NCBI RefSeq assembly: GCF_000831385.1
Contig: NZ_AP014548.1
Coordinates: forward strand, 248,001-312,000
Length of the DNA stretch: 64,000 nt
From: Nonlabens marinus S1-08
GTDB taxonomy: Bacteria > Bacteroidota > Bacteroidia > Flavobacteriales > Flavobacteriaceae
Reading direction: 5' to 3'
Below, piece after piece: positions 52,127 to 60,740 of this stretch. The position numbers were made by a program, and so were the translations under genes. Under the pieces are notes generated by a model that saw only the letters and a list, made by a program, of their open reading frames with translations, was not told the DNA's origin and did not search any database. Each line of letters begins with the position of its first letter. Within the stretch, counting starts at the first letter, position 1.

Positions 52127-53421
52127 TGGAAATCGTTCTAAATCCCAATATCAATCAGCGTGATGCTCTGTTGGAGCGACCGCTCAAGCAACGCAGCGAG
52201 GTCGACAGTGCCGTAAAGGATATTATTCAGCTGGTCGTAGAAAATGGCGATGAGGCACTGATTGCTTTTGCAAAACAGTTTGATAAAGCAGAGTTGACCC
52301 AACTAAAAGTAACTCTTCCAGAAATTGAACGAGCCTCTGAACAAGTCGATACAGACCTTAAAAAGGCTATACAAACTGCCTACGACAACATTTATAAATT
52401 TCACGAGGCCTGTTTTACAAAAGATTATGCAGTCGTAGAAACCATGCCAGGCATCACTTGCTGGAGAAAGTCATTACCCATTGAAAAGGTAGGACTATAC
52501 ATTCCAGGTGGCTCTGCTCCTCTTTTTTCTACCGTATTGATGCTGGCCATTCCGGCACAAATCGCGGGCAATAAAAAAGTAGTGTTGTGCAGTCCTACCG
52601 ACGAGAACGGTGACATCAATCCAGTCGTTCTTTACACAGCAAACCTATGCGGTGTTACCGAGATTTACAAGGTGGGCGGCGCTCAAGCGATTGCTGCGAT
52701 GACCTATGGAACCAAAACCATTCCATCGGTTCACAAAATCTTTGGTCCTGGAAATGCGTTTGTGACCAGGGCTAAGGAACTTGCCCAGCAGCAAGGCGTT
52801 GCTATCGACATGCCAGCCGGACCTTCAGAGGTTTTGGTCATTGCAGATGCGCAGGCAAATCCTACCTTTGTTGCAGCAGACCTGCTCGCTCAGGCGGAGC
52901 ACGGTCATGATTCGCAGGTCATTTTGCTAACCGATTCTGAGGACCTAGCCAAAGCTGTTGATGAGGAAATTGAAATTCAGATAAGTTCGCTTTCGCGAAA
53001 GCAAACTGCCAAAGCTGCACTGGAAAACAGTAAGACCATCGTGTTAGATAGCATTGATCAATGTGTAGAATGGTCTGATGTTTATGCACCAGAACACCTA
53101 ATTATTAATACAGTAGATGCTGATAACGTGGCCAATGAAATTGCTGTAGCTGGTTCCATTTTTATAGGTTCCTACACTTGCGAGAGTCTTGGTGACTATG
53201 CCAGCGGCACCAATCACACGTTACCAACTTACGGTTATGCACGCAATTATAGCGGTGTATCTGTGGACAGTTTTGTAAACAAGGTAACCTATCAAAAAGC
53301 CACCGCACAAGGAATTAAAAACCTAGGCCCAGCGGTAGAAACCATGGCAGCTGCCGAAGGTCTGGATGCGCATAAAAACGCGGTGAGTGTGCGATTAAAA
53401 AGTTTAGAAAATAACGATTAA
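52126..53421 (+). CDS. hisD: Histidinol dehydrogenase
   Basis: 431 aa. NAD-dependent zinc enzyme for the last two steps. Signature around FGPGNAFVTRAKELAQ, PAGPSEVLVIADAQANPTFVAADLLAQAEHGHDSQ with zinc residues, and DYASGTNHTLPTYGYAR. ISSLSRKQTAK near residues 288-293 is palindrome-coded (last base changed so Gln replaces Arg), just after VDEEIEIQ, in the connecting region. Confidence 0.96.
   Translation: MEIVLNPNINQRDALLERPLKQRSEVDSAVKDIIQLVVENGDEALIAFAKQFDKAELTQLKVTLPEIERASEQVDTDLKKAIQTAYDNIYKFHEACFTKDYAVVETMPGITCWRKSLPIEKVGLYIPGGSAPLFSTVLMLAIPAQIAGNKKVVLCSPTDENGDINPVVLYTANLCGVTEIYKVGGAQAIAAMTYGTKTIPSVHKIFGPGNAFVTRAKELAQQQGVAIDMPAGPSEVLVIADAQANPTFVAADLLAQAEHGHDSQVILLTDSEDLAKAVDEEIEIQISSLSRKQTAKAALENSKTIVLDSIDQCVEWSDVYAPEHLIINTVDADNVANEIAVAGSIFIGSYTCESLGDYASGTNHTLPTYGYARNYSGVSVDSFVNKVTYQKATAQGIKNLGPAVETMAAAEGLDAHKNAVSVRLKSLENND
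52988..53003. repeat. Palindrome copy in hisD, one edge mismatch
   Basis: CGCTTTCGCGAAAGC followed by A. Read as LSRK(Q). Confidence 0.95.
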
Positions 53422-53449
53422 GCGATTCCGCCCTGCGGCGGAATGACAA
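53422..53449. repeat. Hairpin repeat between hisD and hisC
   Basis: ATTCCGCC-CTGC-GGCGGAAT hairpin. The same kind of element appears within hisH (56146-56184). Confidence 0.8.
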
Positions 53450-53453
53450 CAAA

Positions 53454-54698
53454 ATGAAATTCAATTTACAAAACATAGTTAGGAAGAACATCTGGAACCT
53501 AAAGGCCTACTCTAGCGCGCGCTCTGAGTTTAAACTTTATGGCGATGTCTCTCCAAGTAGAATTTCCCCTTTCGGGAAAATGTCCGCCGCAAGCGGACAA
53601 ATAGGGCTCACGCTATTAGATGCTAACGAGAATCCCAACGATCCAAGAACTCATAACTCTGAACTCATAACTCCTAACTTGAATAGGTATCCTGATCCAT
53701 TACAAAGCGAGATCAAAGAATTATTGAGTGAGCAAAAAGGTATTTCACCAGATCAGATTTTTGTAGGCAACGGTAGCGACGAGGCTATCGATTTACTGTA
53801 CCGCATATTTTGTGAACCTGGAAAAGATAGTGTAATTACATGTCCGCCTACATATGGAATGTATGAAGTAAGCGCAGCGATCAATGATGTGAAGAATGTT
53901 GAGATCCCGTTGACAACAAGTTTTGAGTTAGACGTCGAGCAGATCCTGAAACGAGTTCAGGATGACAAGTCTATAAAACTCCTATGGATCTGTTCGCCTA
54001 ATAACCCAACAGGAAACGTACTGCTTAAAGCCGACCTGGAGCACGACTGGCAGGCAGAAAATTATACTAAAGGTGGTATGATGGACATGCCCTTTGCGCC
54101 AGAATTTGAAGAGGAACTCAAAGAAAATCAGCGGTTGATGGATCAATTGATCGGTGGATTTAACGGCATAGTGGTGGTAGATGAAGCCTATCAGGATTTT
54201 ACAGAGAACCAAAGTTTTATCAGCCGTCTGGATGATTATACAAATCTTGTCGTGTTGCAAACCATGAGTAAAGCACACGGTCTTGCTGGTGCTCGGACTG
54301 GTTTTGCCTTTGCTTCACAAGAAATTATTGCGCTGTTCAACAAAACAAAGCCGCCATATAATGTGAATGAATTATCGCAAAAAGCGGTCGCTTCTGCTCT
54401 TAAGAATGTAGAGCAAACCAGATTGCAGGTAGAGGAATTGATAGACAATCGAGAAATCCTCATTGCCGATTTGCAACAGCTTCCTTTTGTAAAGCAGGTA
54501 TTCCCAAGTGAAGCCAATTTTATTTTGGCTGAAGTTGAAGATGCAACCAAAGTTTATAATTATTTGAAAGATCAATCATTGATTATTCGCAATCGCAGCA
54601 GTCAGATTCCGAATACTTTGCGATTTACCGTGGGAACGAGAAAGGAATGTGCGGATTTGATGGAGGCATTGAAAGCATATAAAAGCATTGAAGTTTAA
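53454..54698 (+). CDS. hisC: Histidinol-phosphate aminotransferase with repeat-derived insertions
   Basis: 414 aa, about 60 more than usual. PLP-aminotransferase motifs: LDANENP, NRYPDP, GNGSDEAIDLL, CSPNNPTGN, DEAYQDF, and the PLP Lys in TMSKAHGLAGARTG. Extra residues 33-52 (SPSRISPFGKMSAASGQIGL) before DANENP come from a two-hairpin repeat, and residues about 62-74 (NDPRTHNSELITP) from a second repeat. A third extra stretch (about 201-224) follows NPTGNVLLKADLEHD. The fold core appears intact, so the protein is probably still active. Confidence 0.93.
   Translation: MKFNLQNIVRKNIWNLKAYSSARSEFKLYGDVSPSRISPFGKMSAASGQIGLTLLDANENPNDPRTHNSELITPNLNRYPDPLQSEIKELLSEQKGISPDQIFVGNGSDEAIDLLYRIFCEPGKDSVITCPPTYGMYEVSAAINDVKNVEIPLTTSFELDVEQILKRVQDDKSIKLLWICSPNNPTGNVLLKADLEHDWQAENYTKGGMMDMPFAPEFEEELKENQRLMDQLIGGFNGIVVVDEAYQDFTENQSFISRLDDYTNLVVLQTMSKAHGLAGARTGFAFASQEIIALFNKTKPPYNVNELSQKAVASALKNVEQTRLQVEELIDNREILIADLQQLPFVKQVFPSEANFILAEVEDATKVYNYLKDQSLIIRNRSSQIPNTLRFTVGTRKECADLMEALKAYKSIEV
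53563..53608. repeat. Two-hairpin repeat inside hisC
   Basis: TTTCCCCTTTCGGGAAA plus TGTCCGC-CGCA-AGCGGACA, related to the elements before trpA and hisA, here read in frame. Confidence 0.85.
53648..53680. repeat. AACTCATAACTC-type repeat inside hisC
   Basis: Repeating AACTC(A)TAACTC/TGAACTC units, also found in hisH (56209-56276). Read in frame between DANENP and NRYPDP. Confidence 0.75.
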
Positions 54699-54705
54699 TT
54701 AAAAA

Positions 54706-54731
54706 GCGAAGCCGTCCAGCGACGACTTGAC
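54706..54731. repeat. his-operon hairpin repeat, copy 1
   Basis: AAGCCGTC-CAGC-GACGACTT with one mismatch. Between hisC and hisB. Confidence 0.8.
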
Positions 54732-54733
54732 TT

Positions 54734-55843
54734 ATGAAAAAAGTATTATTTATAGATCGGGACGGTACCATCGTCAAAGAGCCGCCAACAGATTATCAAC
54801 TCGATAGCTTTGAAAAGTTGGAGTTCTTACCTATGGCGATCACGCAATTGCACCGCATCGCTCGAGAGTTGGATTATGAACTAGTGATGGTGACCAATCA
54901 GGATGGTTTGGGGACAAATAGTTTTCCAGAAAAAACCTTCTGGCCAGTGCATAACCTTATGATGGAAGTTTTAGAAAATGAAGGTGTGAAATTTAGTGAG
55001 GTATTGATTGATAGATCGTTCCCAGAGCAAAATGCGCCTACTCGAAAACCACAAACAGGTTTATTAACACATTACATCAAAGGCAATTACGATCTAGCCA
55101 ACAGTTTTGTTATAGGTGATCGCAATAGTGATATGCAATTGGCTAAAAACCTAGGCTGCAAAGGCATTCAGTTACCTTCTATTACAGATGATTCTACATT
55201 TGAAAATGATTTGGTCGTTCTAAAAACTGATTCCTGGAAAGAGATCTTTCAATTTTTGAGAGGTCAGCCTCGCAAGGTTTCGGTTAGCAGGAAAACGAAT
55301 GAAACCGATATTCAAATCACGCTCAACCTGGACGGTTCTGGAAACGGGACGATTGATACAGGCTTGAAATTCTACGATCACATGCTGGAGCAGTTGCAAC
55401 GTCATGGCTCACTGGATCTGGACATCAAAGTAGATGGCGATTTAGAAATAGACGAGCATCACACTATTGAGGATACCGCCATTGCGCTGGGTGACGCTTT
55501 CGCGAAAGCGTTATCCACTAAAAAAGGCATCAATAGATATGGCTTTTTGTTACCTATGGATGACAGCCTTGCACAGGTTGCCGTGGATTTTGGAGGAAGA
55601 CCATGGATCGTCTGGGAGGCAGAATTTAAAAGAGAATACGTGGGTGATATGCCTACAGAATTGTTTTACCACTTCTTCAAATCCTTCAGCGATGCGTCAA
55701 AATGCAACCTGAACATGAAAGTGGAAGGTGACAACGAGCACCATAAAATTGAATCGCTATTTAAAGCTTTCGCGAAAGCGATAAAAATGGCAGTCAAACA
55801 AACCGGCGACGGCAAGTTGCCTAGCACCAAAGGCACGTTATGA
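54734..55843 (+). CDS. hisB: Bifunctional histidinol-phosphatase/imidazoleglycerol-phosphate dehydratase
   Basis: 369 aa fusion. Residues 1-165 are a HAD phosphatase ([34 protein letters not shown]). Residues about 178-369 are the manganese IGPD ([41 protein letters not shown]). This two-domain form is known from enterobacteria and Bacteroidota. Two palindrome copies are read as AFAKA near residues 255-259 and 345-349. Overlaps hisH by 4 nt. Confidence 0.96.
   Translation: MKKVLFIDRDGTIVKEPPTDYQLDSFEKLEFLPMAITQLHRIARELDYELVMVTNQDGLGTNSFPEKTFWPVHNLMMEVLENEGVKFSEVLIDRSFPEQNAPTRKPQTGLLTHYIKGNYDLANSFVIGDRNSDMQLAKNLGCKGIQLPSITDDSTFENDLVVLKTDSWKEIFQFLRGQPRKVSVSRKTNETDIQITLNLDGSGNGTIDTGLKFYDHMLEQLQRHGSLDLDIKVDGDLEIDEHHTIEDTAIALGDAFAKALSTKKGINRYGFLLPMDDSLAQVAVDFGGRPWIVWEAEFKREYVGDMPTELFYHFFKSFSDASKCNLNMKVEGDNEHHKIESLFKAFAKAIKMAVKQTGDGKLPSTKGTL
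55495..55510. repeat. Palindrome CGCTTTCGCGAAAGCG in hisB, first copy
   Basis: Perfect copy, read as AFAKA right after the metal motif EDTAIALGD. Confidence 0.97.
55765..55780. repeat. Palindrome copy in hisB, second copy, edge mismatch
   Basis: AGCTTTCGCGAAAGCG. Read as AFAKA at the conserved HHxxEaxFKAfA(R/K)A site. Confidence 0.95.
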
Positions 55844-56472
55844 TTGCAATCGTAAAATATAACGCGGGCAACATAGGCAGTGTGACCAATGCTCTCAATA
55901 GGCTAGGCATTGAAAACAATGTAACAGACGATCCAGCCGAATTAAAAGTAGCAGACAAAGTGATTTTTCCAGGAGTTGGCGAGGCTGGAACGGCCATGAA
56001 ATATTTGAAGGAACGTGGTCTGGATGAAATTTTGAAATATCTAGAACAGCCATTTTTGGGGATTTGTCTTGGTATGCAATTGATGTGCAACCATAGTGAA
56101 GAAGGCGATACCGAGTGTCTTGGTATTTTTGATACTGATGTGAAACGATTCCGCCCTTCGAGTGCCTCAGGGCTCGGAATGAAGGTGCCGCATATGGGAT
56201 GGAATTCCTTGAGTTATGGGTTAGGAGTTCAGGGTTCAGAGTCGGTCATAACTCAAAACTCTGAACTCTTAACTAATATACAGAGCGGTAGCGACGTATA
56301 TTATGTCCACTCCTATTACGCAGAACTTTGTGAGGATACAGCTGCCACTTGCGATTATATTTTGCCATTTAGCAGCATGTTGCAAAAAGACAATTACTAC
56401 GCGACCCAGTTTCATCCAGAGAAAAGCGCTGGAGTTGGAGAGCAGTTGTTGAAGAATTTCGTCAACCTATAA
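55840..56472 (+). CDS. hisH: Imidazoleglycerol-phosphate synthase glutaminase subunit, with repeat insertions
   Basis: 210 aa, somewhat longer than usual. Class I glutaminase: [24 protein letters not shown] (catalytic Cys) and [16 protein letters not shown] (His-Glu). Residues about 103-113 ([10 protein letters not shown]) and 124-146 ([19 protein letters not shown]) come from two intergenic-type repeats, in the region around the conserved VPHMGWN. It pairs with HisF. Overlaps hisB by 4 nt. Confidence 0.94.
   Translation: MIAIVKYNAGNIGSVTNALNRLGIENNVTDDPAELKVADKVIFPGVGEAGTAMKYLKERGLDEILKYLEQPFLGICLGMQLMCNHSEEGDTECLGIFDTDVKRFRPSSASGLGMKVPHMGWNSLSYGLGVQGSESVITQNSELLTNIQSGSDVYYVHSYYAELCEDTAATCDYILPFSSMLQKDNYYATQFHPEKSAGVGEQLLKNFVNL
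56146..56184. repeat. Hairpin repeat inside hisH
   Basis: ATTCCGCCCT...AGGGCTCGGAAT, related to the hisD-hisC intergenic hairpin, read in frame. Confidence 0.75.
56209..56276. repeat. AACTC-type inverted repeat inside hisH
   Basis: TTGAGTTATG on one side and CATAACTCAA on the other, with further TTCAGAG/CTCTGAA arms. Same family as in hisC. Confidence 0.75.
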
Positions 56473-56474
56473 AT

Positions 56475-56500
56475 CGAAGCCGTCCTGCGACGGCTTGACA
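56475..56500. repeat. his-operon hairpin repeat, copy 2
   Basis: AAGCCGTC-CTGC-GACGGCTT, perfect 8-bp arms, followed by GACA. Between hisH and hisA. Confidence 0.9.
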
Positions 56501-56524
56501 AATGAATTAAAAATTGCGGAAGTA

Positions 56525-56564
56525 ATTTTCCACTTTGGAGAAATGTCCGCAGGACAATGGGCCT
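56525..56564. repeat. Two-hairpin intergenic repeat before hisA
   Basis: TTTTCCAC-TTTG-GAGAAA then TGTCC-GCA-GGACA, ending just at the hisA ATG. Same composite as before trpA. Confidence 0.85.
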
Positions 56565-57335
56565 ATGAGAATAATACCAGCAATAGACATTATCGACGGG
56601 AAATGCGTAAGGCTTTCTCAAGGAGATTATAACCAGAAAACGATCTATAATGAAGACCCGCTTGAGGTTGCAAAAGAGTTTGAGGCTAACGGAATCGAGT
56701 ATTTACATCTAGTGGATCTTGATGGTGCTAAAAGCGCTCACGTGGTCAACTGGAAAGCGTTGGAACGCATCGCAAGCCAGACAGGTTTGAAGGTGGATTT
56801 TGGCGGTGGCGTAAAAACAGATGAAGACATTAAAATGGTCTTTGAAAGTGGCGCCAAGCAAGTAACGGGCGGCAGCATAGCCGTCAAGGACTCGGATACA
56901 TTTGAAGGTTGGATCGAGAAGTACGGTAGTGATAAAATCATCCTGGGCGCAGACGCTAAAGACGGAATGATAGCCACGCACGGCTGGCTGGAAAGCAGCG
57001 AACTCGAAGTGATTGAATTTATCAATGAATGGAACAAGAAAAATATTGAGTACGTTATTTGTACAGATATTGCTAAAGATGGCATGCTCGCCGGTCCCAG
57101 TTATCGATTGTATAAAAGCATTCTAGCATTGAATGATATAAAAGGCAGTGAAACACCACTTCCATCCTTTAATCACATGAAAATTGAACGACCTGTAAAG
57201 CTTATAGCTTCAGGAGGTGTCGCCGTTGCAGACGATTTGCATCGTTTACGGGAGATGGGTTGTGAAGGAGCTATTGTAGGCAAAGCATTTTATGAAGGTA
57301 GAATCAGTTTTAAGGAGTTGAGAGAGTTTATCTAA
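56565..57335 (+). CDS. hisA: ProFAR isomerase
   Basis: 256 aa from ATG 56565 ([22 protein letters not shown]). TIM barrel with catalytic Asp8 and, on strand 5, Asp in [15 protein letters not shown], plus phosphate sites GGGV and [10 protein letters not shown] 16-residue extra stretch ([16 protein letters not shown]) sits before KLIASGG, in the loop where repeat-derived sequence was found in other his genes, but I cannot link it to a family. An earlier in-frame start would read the repeat and is rejected. Confidence 0.95.
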   Translation: MRIIPAIDIIDGKCVRLSQGDYNQKTIYNEDPLEVAKEFEANGIEYLHLVDLDGAKSAHVVNWKALERIASQTGLKVDFGGGVKTDEDIKMVFESGAKQVTGGSIAVKDSDTFEGWIEKYGSDKIILGADAKDGMIATHGWLESSELEVIEFINEWNKKNIEYVICTDIAKDGMLAGPSYRLYKSILALNDIKGSETPLPSFNHMKIERPVKLIASGGVAVADDLHRLREMGCEGAIVGKAFYEGRISFKELREFI

Positions 57336-57337
57336 TA

Positions 57338-57351
57338 CCTGCGGACGCAGG
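57338..57351. repeat. Small hairpin between hisA and hisF
   Basis: CCTGC-GGAC-GCAGG. Part of the 164-nt repeat-rich gap 57336-57499, which also holds hairpin copy 3 and the element at 57480-57495. Confidence 0.6.
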
Positions 57352-57393
57352 AATCTAGCTGGTTGAAAACCGGCATTTGAATGAAATAACATA

Positions 57394-57420
57394 GCGAAGC
57401 CGTCCTGCGACGGCTTGACA
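57394..57420. repeat. his-operon hairpin repeat, copy 3
   Basis: AAGCCGTC-CTGC-GACGGCTT, perfect arms, between hisA and hisF. Confidence 0.9.
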
Positions 57421-57479
57421 AAGGAATAGTCATCTTGTAGATGGCGTAAATTTAAAGTAGGTGTTTGATCCGCAGAGAT

Positions 57480-57495
57480 CTCCGCCTACGCGGAG
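57480..57495. repeat. Hairpin just before the hisF start codon
   Basis: CTCCGC-CTAC-GCGGAG, ending 4 nt before the hisF ATG. A similar GCCTGCGCGGAA lies before hisIE. Confidence 0.65.
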
Positions 57496-57499
57496 AACT

Positions 57500-58306
57500 A
57501 TGCTAAAAAAAAGAATAATACCATGCCTTGACATCAAGGACGGACGCACCGTTAAAGGAATCAACTTTGTTGGCTTACGCGATGCTGGCGATCCCGTACA
57601 ACTTGCCCGGCAGTATGCTGATCAAGGTGCTGACGAATTGTGTTTTCTGGACATCACTGCAACGGTTGAAAAAAGAGAAACGCTAGTGCCACTTGTACGT
57701 GAGATAGCAGCAGTCTTAAATATTCCATTTACCGTTGGTGGTGGGATCAATGACGTGAAGCTCGCTAAAGAAATCATCAAAGCTGGCGCTGATAAAGTTG
57801 CGGTGAATAGTGCGGCAGTTCACAGACCAGAATTGATCAACGAATTGGCGGCTGAACTAGGAAATCAGTGTGTCGTAGTTGCTGTGGACACGAAGAGAAT
57901 TGCAGTGACTGACGGAGCGAAGCCGTCCTTCGACGGCTTGACTAACAAAGTCTTCGTCGCGGGCGGCAGAATCGAGACTGAATTAGAAACCATTGCCTGG
58001 TGTGAAGAATGTGAACGTCGTGGCGCCGGCGAAATCCTGCTTACCAGTATGGATCACGACGGCACCAAAAACGGATTTGCACTGGAGATAACAGATACGC
58101 TTTCGCGAAAGCTAAACATTCCCATCATCGCCTCTGGTGGTGGTGGAACAGCTGCTCACTTTGAAGAATTATTCAAAGATACACATGCCAGTGCAGGACT
58201 TGCGGCTAGTATTTTCCATTTTGGAGAATTGCCCGTACCAGAATTGAAAAAACAACTGGCTAAAGCTGGAGTTGAAATCAGGATTCCTGCGAAAGCTGCG
58301 ATTTAA
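57500..58306 (+). CDS. hisF: Imidazoleglycerol-phosphate synthase cyclase subunit, with a repeat insertion
   Basis: 268 aa, about 12-15 longer than usual. TIM barrel with catalytic Asp in [12 protein letters not shown] and in [14 protein letters not shown]. Phosphate sites VGGGI and ASGGGG. Residues 140-148 (AKPSFDGLT) are translated from a copy of the his-operon hairpin repeat, in the loop after VVAVDTKRI where HisF normally has a short turn. [10 protein letters not shown] near 198-204 is palindrome-coded. Start ATG 57500 chosen because family members begin [10 protein letters not shown]. Confidence 0.95.
   Translation: MLKKRIIPCLDIKDGRTVKGINFVGLRDAGDPVQLARQYADQGADELCFLDITATVEKRETLVPLVREIAAVLNIPFTVGGGINDVKLAKEIIKAGADKVAVNSAAVHRPELINELAAELGNQCVVVAVDTKRIAVTDGAKPSFDGLTNKVFVAGGRIETELETIAWCEECERRGAGEILLTSMDHDGTKNGFALEITDTLSRKLNIPIIASGGGGTAAHFEELFKDTHASAGLAASIFHFGELPVPELKKQLAKAGVEIRIPAKAAI
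57917..57942. repeat. his-operon hairpin repeat, copy 4, inside hisF
   Basis: AAGCCGTC-CTTC-GACGGCTT, read in frame as AKPSFDGLT. Confidence 0.93.
58098..58113. repeat. Palindrome copy in hisF, one edge mismatch
   Basis: CGCTTTCGCGAAAGC followed by T. Read as LSRK(L). Confidence 0.95.
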
Positions 58307-58324
58307 ATTTGAGTAAATAGAATA

Positions 58325-58350
58325 GCGAAGCCGTCCTGCGACGGCTTGAC
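58325..58350. repeat. his-operon hairpin repeat, copy 5
   Basis: AAGCCGTC-CTGC-GACGGCTT, perfect arms, between hisF and hisIE. Confidence 0.9.
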
Positions 58351-58437
58351 AATTAACCAACTAAATGGTTAAATTGAATAAATTAAAAAAATAGTGGTCG
58401 GAACTTAATGGTTTCTGCCTGCGCGGAAATTGATCTT

Positions 58438-59058
58438 ATGAAACTAAATTGGAATAAAGGAGAAAACGGTTTACTACCAGTCATCGTTCAAGATGCGACT
58501 AACAAGCAAGTGTTGATGTTGGGTTACATGAACGAGGAAGCATTTGAGAAAACCACATCAGAAAAGCGCGTGACCTTCTACTCTCGCAGCAAAAAACGCT
58601 TGTGGACAAAAGGTGAATCTTCTGAAAACTATTTGGATGTAGTGAGCATTTCGACAGACTGCGACAGTGATTCCATATTGATTCAAGCAAATCCTCAAGG
58701 TCCAACCTGTCACACTGGGAAAACGTCTTGCTTTGAAGCTGGAGAAGAAGTTCGCTTTCGCGAAAGCGAAAACAAGTTCACCATCAACGATCTAGAAAAA
58801 ACCATTCACCAACGCATCGATGATCAAGTGGAAGGATCTTATACTTATTCGCTCATTCAAAAAGGAATCAACAAGGTTGCTCAAAAAGTAGGTGAAGAAG
58901 CGGTGGAAACCGTGATTGACGCTATTAATGGTAAAGAAGAAGACTTTATTTATGAAGCAGGCGACTTGATGTATCACTATCTAGTCCTTCTCAAGGCAAA
59001 AGGCTACTCCCTGCACGATATTGAGGCTGAACTTGCTAAAAGACACTTAAAGAAATAG
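58438..59058 (+). CDS. hisI: Bifunctional PRA-CH hydrolase/PR-ATP pyrophosphatase
   Basis: 206 aa fusion, often called hisIE. Residues 1-100 are HisI (VLMLGYMNEEAFEKT, zinc residues in STDCDSDSILIQ and GPTCHTGKTSCF). Residues about 115-206 are HisE (KVGEEAVETVIDAI, EAGDLMYHYLVLL). The linker reads EEVRFRESENKF, where RFRESE is encoded by a palindrome copy with GTT/AA flanks. It ends the his operon. Start ATG 58438 (MKLNWNKGENGL) is preferred over an earlier frame. Confidence 0.96.
   Translation: MKLNWNKGENGLLPVIVQDATNKQVLMLGYMNEEAFEKTTSEKRVTFYSRSKKRLWTKGESSENYLDVVSISTDCDSDSILIQANPQGPTCHTGKTSCFEAGEEVRFRESENKFTINDLEKTIHQRIDDQVEGSYTYSLIQKGINKVAQKVGEEAVETVIDAINGKEEDFIYEAGDLMYHYLVLLKAKGYSLHDIEAELAKRHLKK
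58753..58768. repeat. Palindrome CGCTTTCGCGAAAGCG in hisIE
   Basis: Perfect copy, read as RFRESE in the linker between the two domains. Confidence 0.97.
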
Positions 59059-59106
59059 GCGAACAAACTGACTATTAGTATATTTAGGAAACTTAAAAAC
59101 TTACCG

Positions 59107-59433
59107 ATGGGAAAATTTGAAAAGTACAATGGATCAAACGGCGACTTTAGATTTCGCTTAAAAGCTGGGAATGGTGAAAACATCTTAGCAAGTGAAGGAT
59201 ATACTACCGCTGCTGCTAGAGACAATGGAATTGAAAGCGTGAAGAAAAACAGTACCGAAGAAAAGCACTATGATCTTAAAGAAACTGCTGCTGGAAAATG
59301 GCATTTCAACGTGAAAGCCAGCAATGGTCAAGTGATTGGTTCTAGCCAGTCGTACGCCAGCGAAAGCTCTGCCAAGGCAGGAATGCAAAGCGTGATGAAA
59401 AACGCACCAGATGCCAGCATAGTAGACGCATAA
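59107..59433 (+). CDS. YegP-like DUF1508 protein
   Basis: 108 aa made of two tandem DUF1508 repeats (about 3-50 and 55-103): GKFEKYNGSNGDFRFRLKAGNGENILAS and HYDLKETAAGKWHFNVKASNGQVIGSSQSY. The YegP fold is small and beta-rich, and its function is unknown. It stands 48 nt behind hisIE and may be read with the his operon. A terminator follows. FRFRL here is native and not palindrome-coded. Confidence 0.9.
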   Translation: MGKFEKYNGSNGDFRFRLKAGNGENILASEGYTTAAARDNGIESVKKNSTEEKHYDLKETAAGKWHFNVKASNGQVIGSSQSYASESSAKAGMQSVMKNAPDASIVDA

Positions 59434-59451
59434 TATTTATATAACATCTTT

Positions 59452-59483
59452 AATAATCCGCAACCTAACAGTTGCGGATTATT
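59452..59483 (+). terminator. Terminator after the YegP-like gene
   Basis: AATAATCCGCAAC / GTTGCGGATTATT, about 12 pairs, loop CTAACA, with an AT-rich tail rather than a strict T-run. It probably also ends any his read-through. The rest of 59434-59621 shows only a weak TAACTTTA (59600-59607) as possible -7 box for the next gene. Confidence 0.75.
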
Positions 59484-59621
59484 TATTTAATGCTTGTTTT
59501 AAAGATGGGCAGGACATTCTAGAATATCAAATATCAAGTCTGATCTTAATCTAAGTTATCAATTAACTTGACCTTAACCGCAAATGCTTGTACATACAAT
59601 AACTTTATAAAAAAACATATT

Positions 59622-60740
59622 ATGAGTGACACTCAAGAATTATTGAAATCTATAAAGATAGGAGCGGTAGAACTGAAAAACCGCGTGGTAATGGCACCTA
59701 TGACCCGATGTCGTGCTACTAATGAGCATCAAGCACCAGAACAAAAACATGTAGATTATTATACACAGCGCGCCAGTGCTGGACTCATCATTACAGAAGG
59801 AAGTGAAGTATCTAAAAAAGCACGAGGTTATCCTTTTGTGGCTGGTATTTTTAATGATGCCCAAGTAGAAGGATGGAAACAAGTAGTTGACAGCGTGCAT
59901 GCAGATGGTGGTAAAATATTCATGCAACTGTGGCACGTAGGACGAACTTCCCTACCTGATTATCATGACGGCCAATTACCATGGGCGCCTAGTGCCGTGA
60001 ATCCAGAAACAGAATTGCGAAACGATAAAGGCGAGAAAAAGCAGACTGTGACGCCCCACGCCATGAGCAAAGAGGAGATCAAACAAACCGTAGCGGAGTT
60101 TGGTCATGCGGCGGCTAATGCAAAGAAAGCTGGTTTTGATGGTGTGGAAATTCATAGCTCTAATGGCTATCTAATCCACCAATTCTTTAATAGCCAATCC
60201 AACATACGTACAGATGAGTACGGTGGTAGTAATGAGAACAAGGCACGTTTCTATTTTGAAGTGCTAGAAGCTGTAAAAGAAAGCTGGCCTGAAAACCGCA
60301 TAGGAAGTAGATTTAATCCTTCATTACACGGCGTTTTTGGGATAGAGGGAACTGTAGATACGATTCCGTTTTTTGATTATTTGATCAATCGATTGAATGA
60401 TTACGATCTCGCATACATACATTTATCTGAACCCTTTACTGATGTGAGCGACGTCAACTTTTTAGAAAGCGATATTGCTAAGCATTACCGTCCTATTTAT
60501 AAAGGAAATTTGATGATCAATAGTGCCTTTGATCGTGAATCAGGAAATAAGGTCATTAAAGAAGGGTACGCAGATTTGGTCGCTTTTGGAAAGCTATTTA
60601 TCTCTAATCCAGACTTGCCGCATCGTTTTGAGCTCAAGGCAGAAACTGCAGAATGGGATCAGGACACCTTTTATTCCCAAGGACTTGAAGGGTATACGGA
60701 CTACCCAACATTTGAAGAACAGAAAGCCCCTACGATTTGA
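59622..60740 (+). CDS. Old Yellow Enzyme-family alkene reductase (NemA type)
   Basis: 372 aa from ATG 59622 (MSDTQELLKSIKIG). FMN-binding TIM barrel: KNRVVMAPMTRCRA, QLWHVGRTS, the active-site pair in EIHSSNGYLIHQF (H..N is the OYE pair), and LVAFGKLFISNPDLP. It reduces activated C=C bonds or nitro compounds with NADPH. The tail-to-tail tetR neighbour may be its regulator, as in nemRA, though here orientation is convergent. Confidence 0.93.
   Translation: MSDTQELLKSIKIGAVELKNRVVMAPMTRCRATNEHQAPEQKHVDYYTQRASAGLIITEGSEVSKKARGYPFVAGIFNDAQVEGWKQVVDSVHADGGKIFMQLWHVGRTSLPDYHDGQLPWAPSAVNPETELRNDKGEKKQTVTPHAMSKEEIKQTVAEFGHAAANAKKAGFDGVEIHSSNGYLIHQFFNSQSNIRTDEYGGSNENKARFYFEVLEAVKESWPENRIGSRFNPSLHGVFGIEGTVDTIPFFDYLINRLNDYDLAYIHLSEPFTDVSDVNFLESDIAKHYRPIYKGNLMINSAFDRESGNKVIKEGYADLVAFGKLFISNPDLPHRFELKAETAEWDQDTFYSQGLEGYTDYPTFEEQKAPTI

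Noticed and set aside
53422..58350. CRISPR array in the his operon
   Set aside because: Repeats are few, different in family, unevenly spaced by whole genes, and no cas gene is present.
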